Positions 57,118-64,000 of a stretch of DNA of 64,000 nt are shown here, one piece after another. Every line of letters starts with the position of its first letter. The stretch's first letter is position 1. A program made the position numbers and the translations under genes. The notes below the pieces were generated by a model. The model ran no database searches. It was not told where the DNA came from and saw nothing but the letters and a program-made list of their open reading frames with translations. This DNA comes from Earliella scabrosa (taxonomy: Eukaryota > Basidiomycota > Agaricomycetes > Polyporales > Polyporaceae), in the NCBI GenBank assembly GCA_022605405.1, contig JABYQQ010000028.1, positions 124,001 to 188,000 on the forward strand, read 5' to 3'.

Positions 57118-59844
57118 ATGCCTCCCAGGCTGAACAAAAGGCAGCTGCGCGAACAGGAAGAACTACAAGCACTGCAAGACGTCGCGGCAGAGGACAGAGA
57201 CGACCATTCCGAGGCCAGTTCTCCAGTCGTGACTTCCAAGGTCCCGGTGGGAGGATTTGCGGCGGTAAGATTCTGCTACGTACACCTGTATGCGTGTCTA
57301 ATTCTAGCAAAGTTATTGGGTTCGCAAGAAGAAGAAGAGGAGAGTGAGGAGGAAGAGACACAGGCTCGGTCGCCGAAGTCAAAGAAGGCTCGTGAGCCTC
57401 GTTCTTTGCGTGCCTCCGTCAACCAGATGTATGCTTATTTCTCTTTACTCTCAACAGAAGAAAAAGAAAAAGAAACCCTCGGCAACCACGCCCGCTGCAC
57501 CTTCGCCAGTCCCCGACCGAGAGGCGGAGCATGGCCCAATATCAACCCAATCTACCCCCATTGGGCCGTCGAAAAAGGAGCGTAAAGCGTTGAAGAAACA
57601 GAAAGCAAAGGAAAAGCAGAAGGACGACATGGATGAGGTCGACAAGGCCCTCGCAGAGCTCTCCCTCAAATATCCCGATTTGAAGCAGCAACTCGCTACC
57701 AATGCTCCATCATCCTCTCCTGCAACAGCTCGCTCGCTCGCTGCCCTTCTCTCCGTGTCATTACCGCATCTTGATAGCGAGGCGGAGCTGCGCAAATTCT
57801 TCGGCTCAAAGGTCATATCTGCAGCCAAAGGCTCATCTTCCTCGACGCGACAGTCTGCCGCACAGCGCTCGAATCTAACTCGACCTCAAGCGAACTGGTG
57901 GCCAGCTCAGCTGCGGGAGGGCCTCTCGGTGCGTTTGCTCACTTCTGAGGAGATCGAAGAGGGCTTGCGTCGCCACCTCCGGCAACCTCTCCATGGAGAG
58001 AAGATTTGGACGGTCGAGTACAGCAAGAAATATCGCGCTGTCACCTTTGAATTCATGCGCACCGTCCTTTCTGGCGACCCGGAGGGCTTCTGGCAAGTCT
58101 TGCGCTTGCTCCCATACCATGCCGACACTCTCATGCAACTGTCGGAGGTGTACCACCATCGTGAAGAGCACAGCACTGCGGCCGACTATGTGGATCGCTC
58201 GCTATTCACGTATGAGCGCGCCTTCGTCGGTGCATTCAACTTCACCAGTGGGGCCAATCGTCTCGACTTCGATCGCGTCGAGAATCGGCCGTTCTTCTTG
58301 GCGCTCCACCGACAAATCACCGATCTCCAACGTCGAGGTTGCGTGCGGACTGCATTCGAGTTCGCTCGCTTGCTGTACGCCCTTGATCCATGGACAGATC
58401 CTCATGGCGCCCTGTTGCATCTCGACTACCTTGCCATCAAGACAGGCATGACGCAGTGGTTGATTGACTTGTGGGACCATTTCGAGCCGGATGTCCATAA
58501 AGAGGCGACGGACAGCAAGAACCCGTATGTCAGACGTCTTATACCAAATATCTTGCCCGGAGTGGCGTATTCTCGTGCACTGGCGTTGTTCATGCGCGAG
58601 GAATCATCCAAAGACAATGTACAACTTTCTCTCTCCTAATGAAGAATTACTACATGCTGATTCGCATATACAGAATCATGAACACAGCTCTCGTGCCTTG
58701 GAACACGCAATCCGCACCTTCCCATCTGTCGTCCCGCTCCTGGCAGACAAGGCCGATATCTCGCTCAGTGCAGAGATTCGTGGTCATCCTGCATTCAGGA
58801 TACAGACTGACAGAGGGTATGTCTCTCTTTGCCCTGCGGCTCTTGGCATCTGACGAATCATGCATAGGTGGCTTGTCTCCGATAGTCTCGCCATATTACA
58901 CCTACTATCTCACCTGTACGCGACACGAGCATCGTCATTGTGGAAGCCAGCCGCCCGCGCGTCGTGGTTTGCCCAGGCGGTCTCCTCCGTCCTCCCTTCC
59001 CTCCCCACGTCATCACCAGCGCCCCCCAAGTCTTTCTCAGCACGATTCGACTCTCCCTCCCTCTCGTATTCTGTCTACCGACACGTGCTCGTGAACGAGT
59101 CGACGTGTCGGAACCTGCTGCCGTTCCTCCCTAGCACCGTGCGCGAAGCGCGGCACCTCGCATGCGACCCGCTCCCTCCGACAACGCGCACGAACGAGTA
59201 CGACGGCGAGTTCTTCCGCGGGGTCGAGGAGGTGCTCGCCGCGCGCCCGCGTTCGCGCCGGCAGGAGGCACGTATGCTCGAGCGGCTCGTGCCCGATGCC
59301 GCGTTCCGTGGGCAGCTGGTCGGCTTCTGGGACGCGCACCCGATCATCCAACAGCGCTTCCCTGGGGGGATCGTGCAGTTCGCGCAGTGGGCGGGGCAGA
59401 TGCCCGAGGACGAAATGGAGGATGTGTTCTTGGCGATCGGCGCGATGGCGGCGGAGCAGCCGGGAGAAGGGGGAGGTATGCCAGGGGCAATGCCTGGTGG
59501 GGAGGTCGTGGTGGATTTCGTGGACCCGGAGGATGTGGAAGATGTGGAGGACGCTGGCGGCAACCATCCTGCTGTGGCGCGGGCGCAGGCTATGAGACCG
59601 GTTGCGGAGGAAAATGACGATGGGGAGGGTGACGAAGAGGAAGAAGAGGAAGAACAAGAGGTGGCGGTAAGGGCTCTTGTCTGTCGCGATGGAGACGGAG
59701 TGCTGACGGTCTCTGCAGCCACTCCCTGTGCGGTTCTTGCGCTCGGTCATCAACCGTTTCTGGGGCGGCGGTACGAATGAAACGAACGAAGACTCGTCAG
59801 ACGACGAAGACGATCGGCTGCGGGACACGGGAGGCGTGGACTAG
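57118..59844 (+). CDS. RQC1: Tcf25/Rqc1 family protein (ribosome quality control)
   Basis: Subunit of the ribosome-associated quality-control complex with Ltn1 and Rqc2. It starts MPPRLNKRQLREQEELQALQDVA and has low-complexity acidic and Lys-rich stretches (EEEEESEEEETQ, KKKKKKPS), then KKERKALKKQKAKEKQ. The conserved Tcf25 domain runs from WWPAQLREGLSVRLLTSEEIEEGL through WTVEYSKKYRAVTFEFMRTVLSGDPEGFWQVLRLLPYHADTLMQLSEVY. It continues ERAFVGAFNFTSGANRLDFDRVENRPFFLALHRQI and RTAFEFARLLYALDPWTDPHGALLHLDYLA. Downstream exons give TCRNLLPFLPSTVR, then an acidic tail and VRFLRSVINRFWGG. The stop is at 59842-59844. Introns flank the polylysine block (57258-57309, 57425-57459) and lie near the end. 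Intact. Confidence 0.9.
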
Positions 59845-60344
59845 GTGGAACTAGGTCAGAATCTGAATGTTGCTCTCAGCTGCTCTTGTTACTCACAAAC
59901 CTTACAGGGGACGACCGATGTTGTCCAATTGGCAGATGACGAATGTTGGTGTGCGTAGGGTCACTGTTGCTGTAATATAGACACCGCCGTTGCAGTTTGT
60001 GATGCGTTTCCCACACAGATGAGGCGAGGATCATATACGGCTCACCCTCCGCTCACCCCACACAGGGCGATTCGCCTACAGTGAGAATCTGTGAAAGGCG
60101 TAGGCGGACAGAGGCTCTTCCGCTGACGCTTGGTGCGCAACTCTAGTTTCGCTTCCCCGCGTTATCACGATTAGAAAGAGATTTGCAGGCTCACGAACCG
60201 GGCCATGAGTAGCATCTTCCCGAATCTCCCGTCAGTGCGCGTGAGCTGTGTCAATGAGTCTTTATCCGAATCGTCTGGATCATCGTCGCGCGACACCACC
60301 AACGCGAACAGCAATATCTGATGCTCCCGATGCGAATGCGCCGT
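59845..60344. other. convergent intergenic region
   Basis: 500 bp between the 3' ends of the Tcf25 and Alg11 genes. No credible frame or RNA gene. Confidence 0.5.
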
Positions 60345-62261
60345 CTATAACCAATCCCGCCACCCGCTCTCGTCCCACCCCTTCTCAAACTCCTCCGGAC
60401 AGAACTTCTGCACGGCCCACGTCCGCGCGCGCGTCCGGAGCGCGAGCGCCGACTCCGGTGGGAGTGTGAGCACGGTGTGGAACGCCTCCGCAAACGTCTC
60501 TGGCGACGTCGCGTGGTACCCTGTCGGCTCGCCGTCAAGGGGCACAACGATGTCCAGCAGCGGCCCTCCAGAGGCATGCGTCACAGGGATGACTCCCGCA
60601 GCCTACCGGCGCGCCAGATGAGAAACGATCGGTATTGAGAGACAGTGAGCGAGATGCGTACCATGAACTCGACGATATTGATGCCAAAATGCTCGTCGAC
60701 CATCGTACTGAGGCCGATGCTCGCACGGGACAGCCACCTGAGCATGTCTGGGTAGGAGGCGTTCACCGCGAACTCAACTTGGTCCTGCCAAGGACATCAA
60801 CGCCGTCAATGGACACTGACAATTACATAGCGATTGACGACGTACTTGAATACCTAGGTCTTTCGCGAGGAAACGCAGGTTCTCGACCCGTGTTGCGTCC
60901 CCGACGTTCCGGCTGCCCCCGACCAATACGAGCTTGACGGAAGAGGGCCCGTGGCCTCTGTACTCTGGATGCAGGTCCAGGAGCCTGTGGAATGCATGCA
61001 GTTGGGTTGCGTGATCCTTCTCTGGTCTGTGACCACGTTAACGACCTCGCATTGGTAGTAGCAAGTGAGAACCCACCCACCTGAACTGCGCAATGCTGAG
61101 AATCACACGCTCGCGTCCCTCGAGGGGCAGCGCAGCCATTTGGCGAGTGTCACAGGAGGGATAGACGATTTTCGCCGACTTCAGACAATCTGAGCGTTTT
61201 CGTGCGAGTATCTCGAGGACGACGAGCGGCGGGAGGAGGTGGATCGCATCGAGGAGACGATCGATGTGTTGGAGAATGGAGTCGACGTGGCCCTTGGTCC
61301 AGGAGGAATTGACCATAATGAAGCGGGCTTGGCGGAGAGAGTAGGCGTAGTAGTACATGAAGAAGCGGTAATATCTGTACGGATGGAGGATGTCAGTGTT
61401 CGCTAGGGATGCCCGGGTGTTCAGACGTACAGGAGCTTCCCAGTGCTCAGTATAGGTGATGACGAGATAGATGCGGAGTTGGTGTGTCCTGCAGTGCGTA
61501 GTTTGACTCGAGAGAGCATCGTTGTGCTGATGGTTGGGTAGTGCACGTATGCACCTACCGGGATATTCCCTAAGAGCGAAACGACCGGGAATGTGAACGC
61601 ATAACCCATAGTGTCTATGCAGGTGCTTGAGCAACACGACACAATGCGAGCATGGCGAAGAACGAACGAACCTATGAATAGGTCAGGGATAAGGTATGTC
61701 ATGGCCTCCCATGCAAGGTACATCGAGCCGAGACTCTGACCAAGTAGAGTGAACCGAGGCCATGTGGAGTCTTCAACCAGATGCCGCGACTGTAGGAAGA
61801 CAAAGTGGAGGGATCTTGGTGACAGCTCGATATCGAACCGAGTCTGGGAGGAATAGGTCACGTCTGCCTACTACCCCAGTAGATGAAGAGCGCACCTTGA
61901 CCTTCTCGATGATCTTCTCCTTGGTCGTGTCGGTATCCCCACTGTACACGACGGAAACAATGTCTGGCTCCTTCCTCTGAATGGCAGAGATGGCAGCCCA
62001 GAGCACGCGCTCGCCGCCTCCGCCCGCATTACTGCAGAGAGCTACGTGAGATGAGAGTTATATTCTCTACATCGCTCCGAGCGATGCTCACCAATATGGG
62101 TGGAAGAAGCCGACTATCTTCTTTGCACCAGCATTCTCGACTCCTAGTGCGGCGAGGATGTTCTCGCGTTTCTTTGTTCTGCTTGCGCGCAGACCCAGGA
62201 TGCGACCAGCGACTTGGGCGACGAGGATGCAGCACAAGAAGAGTACGAGCCTCAAGAGCAT
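60345..62261 (-). CDS. ALG11: alpha-1,2-mannosyltransferase Alg11
   Basis: Adds the last two cytosolic alpha-1,2-mannoses to the dolichol-linked oligosaccharide at the ER membrane (N-glycosylation). It starts MLLRLVLFLCCILVAQVAGRILGL, a membrane anchor, then KKIVGFFHPYW|CNAGGGGERVLWAAI, the Alg11 N-terminal hallmark. Then LHFVFLQSRHLVEDSTWPRFTLLGQSLGSMYLAWEAM and DTMGYAFTFPVVSLLGNIPVGAYVHYPTIS. Also MYYYAYSLRQARFIMVNSSWTKGH and the GT4 blocks KIVYPSCDTRQM, RVILSIAQFRPEKDHATQL, VNASYPDMLRWLSRASIGLSTMVDEHFGINIVEFMAAGVIPVTHASGGPLLDIV. It ends CPEEFEKGWDESGWRDWL. About nine short introns. An in-frame ATG exists further upstream (62468), but 62261 gives the usual membrane anchor at the N-terminus. 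Confidence 0.94.
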
Positions 62262-62575
62262 AGTGGCCAGCCGGTCCTCGAGCCCTCTCAGTCCGTGGAA
62301 TTCAGCAAGATAAACGGATGCGAACGAGTGGCTACGTGGAGGACAAGATGCGCGGACCGGGGAACGTGCAGCGTTCACATTCAGCCACCGGGGCGGCGGG
62401 CGCTTGCGGGGAGAGAGGCCGAGGGCCGTTCTCGCCGTTTCTGTCGTCTTTCCCATCGTCTCCCGCATCGTCGACCGTCCAACTCTCGCCGCCCTCCGCT
62501 CCTTTCTTTCCTGGCTACCTCCTCACTACAGCGGGGCACACTTTGTACACTCTGACGACGGCTCACGACCGCAAC
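62262..62575. promoter_or_regulatory. divergent promoter (Alg11 / membrane protein)
   Basis: 314 bp between opposite start codons. The right half is CT-rich (TCGTCTTTCCC, CTCCTTTCTTTCC), typical of a fungal transcription start. No TATA box is seen. Confidence 0.5.
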
Positions 62576-64000
62576 ATGGACTACGACCGCAAGTCGACCG
62601 TCTCGTCGTTCTACGGCGGGCGCCGCAGCTCCGTCGACGCCCTCAACACGGACTTTAACCTCCCACCAGGCGCAGCCCGGCCCCGAGTCGACTCGACCTC
62701 TTCCTTCTATGGTGCCAACAGAGTCTCGCGCGCCGACCCATACGACGCCCAGACGGCAGGCTACAACCAAAGCTCGTACTTTGACGCGGGACGGACAGAG
62801 CCGGTCAAGGGCGGAGACGAGGAGGCTGCGTGGGACGTCTATGCGGACTTCAATAACGCTGGGCCGCGGTACTCGACGGCGTTTGGGATGGGCATGGGCG
62901 ACACTGGGTGCGTGCAGCCACACATGCTCTGGGTTATCATCATGATTGGGCTCATGCTGCAGAAGCTACCGCCAAGTGCCCTCGCCGACACCCTACAGCC
63001 CACAAAGCGCCAGGTTCGTTCTTGCCTCGCCATGTGCGCCACCCTCTGAGTGCTAATCGTCCCCGCCCCTAGCTATGCCAAAGGTTCCGCCCCATCCCTC
63101 GCCGCCGGCGAGCAGACGCCGGGAGGGAACGTCGAGATGGTGACCGTTCCCGCCCTTGGTCCGGAATGGAAGGCGGATGAGCTGCGGGGCATGTCGAAGA
63201 AGGCGAAGCGGGAAGAGAAGAGAGATGCGATGGCGACAAAGTGGAAGCGCTGGAATCGGGGGGAGGAGGGCATCTGCGGAAGCTACTTCACCAAGCGTTT
63301 CACGGCGTGGTTCGTCTTCGGGCTGTGTGCAGCGTGCGTATTCGGGGAGAACTTTGCAGGATGTCCCTCTGACACCCGCGCAGGACCGCTCTCGTGCTCG
63401 CGTTCACGATTCCTCGAGTGCCCGCCTTCAACACCAATATTGCAGAGCCGATCTCCCCTGCGACTGCTCCCTTCAATAAGACCATCCCGGCAGACTTTAG
63501 CCGTGCTCCGGCAAATTTCTCGTTCCCGGCTCTGATGAAGCTGCAGGCGGATACGGGATCGAACTTCCTTCCTATCACGTTCAGGAATATTCATGGAACC
63601 GTTTACGACCGGGACACCAACCGACAAGTAGCGACAGGAGACTCTGGACGCCTCACTATCCCGGCGAAAGACTTCCCTATCATCAATCTGAACCTGAACT
63701 TCACATACAACGCCATCAACGACTCCGACATCACCTGTACGTTCATCATGCGACTCGCTATGGCTCTATGGGTGACTTGCTGACAACTTGAGCTTGTTAG
63801 GGAATAACTGGTACAACGGCTGTCGCAACAAAGCTATCTACGTTGACAACAAACGGCCTGGTGCGTATCGAGCTAGCAAAGATTTGCATAGCAGTGAAAC
63901 CCTAACAATGTCTGCGTAGCGGTCCAATTCCGCCTGATCTTGGAGATGGACATTGTCGGGCTCATCGGCACGAAGAGCGCATCAACCGTGGTCCAGGACG
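62576..64000 (+). CDS. single-pass membrane protein, function unknown (3' end outside window)
   Basis: From ATG at 62576 the first exon gives a Ser/Tyr-rich cytosolic region (MDYDRKSTVSSFYGGRRSSVDAL) with two SSFYG motifs. After an intron it reads AKGSAPSLAAGEQTPGG, then a basic stretch (MSKKAKREEKRDAMATKWKRWNRGE). A hydrophobic membrane segment TAWFVFGLCAA|..ALVLAFTIPRV follows. An extracytoplasmic domain comes next (FNKTIPADFSRAPANFSFPALMKLQADTGSNFLPITFRNIHGTVYDRDTNRQVATGD..FPIINLNLNFTY) with several N-glycosylation sites. Its beta-rich pattern recalls LEA14-like domains, but this is weak. The gene runs off the window at VQFRLILEMDIVGLIGTK. A type II topology is inferred. Confidence 0.75.

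Overview
The window is nuclear DNA of a filamentous basidiomycete, most likely an Agaricomycete. The protein-coding genes are broken by many short introns (about 50-60 nt, GT..AG). The products are typical fungal orthologues: an ABCB/MDR transporter, the Scc2/Mis4 cohesin loader, a Sec14-like protein, a Ypd1 phosphotransfer protein, Dug2, Cbp3, Tcf25/Rqc1 and Alg11. The species cannot be named from the sequence alone.

Positions 1-24.8 kb are a transposon island, mostly AT-rich, with at least three separate nests. Nest 1: a Ty3/gypsy retrotransposon with a chromodomain integrase (1-2394, 5' part off the window) sits inside the helicase gene of Helitron-like element B (2395-5030 remains). Its own chromodomain is split by the short Helitron-like element A (1010-1797). 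Nest 2: Helitron-like element C (5217-8753) carries a large inverted repeat, one arm of which is split by short element D (6005-6917). Nest 3: a hAT transposon (9686-23653, perfect 8-bp target duplication TAAAGCGT) has its transposase exon split by the 9.08-kb Helitron E (11348-20427). Helitron E itself carries a 628-bp hAT-type MITE (11809-12436, perfect 8-bp duplication GTTCAAAC). A further hAT-like MITE lies at 24009-24821.

All the Helitron-like elements share one end design: 5' TTACGATTGATGAG, an inverted copy placed about 45 nt before the 3' end, then a small GCCA/TGGC hairpin and a terminal (A)CAAG. Three insertions can be undone by eye: two restore a reading frame and one restores an inverted-repeat arm. 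This fixes the element boundaries and shows insertion without target duplication, consistent with A^T targets. E encodes a HUH-Y2 Rep protein and a Pif1-type helicase. The helicase ends in a cysteine-protease-like domain resembling the USP/USPL1 class. The two parts are separated by a single in-frame TAA.

Positions 25.8-64 kb are GC-richer, gene-dense euchromatin. In order: ABC transporter (+), Scc2/Mis4 (+), Sec14-like lipid-transfer protein (-), Ypd1 (+), epoxide hydrolase (-), Dug2 (-), TM7S3/TM198-like membrane protein (-), Dhr2/DHX33/40-like DEAH helicase (+), Cbp3 (-), Tcf25/Rqc1 (+), Alg11 (-), and a partial single-pass membrane protein (+). These are housekeeping or general-metabolism genes with no visible clustered pathway. 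Several neighbouring pairs are divergent and share short GC-rich promoter intervals.
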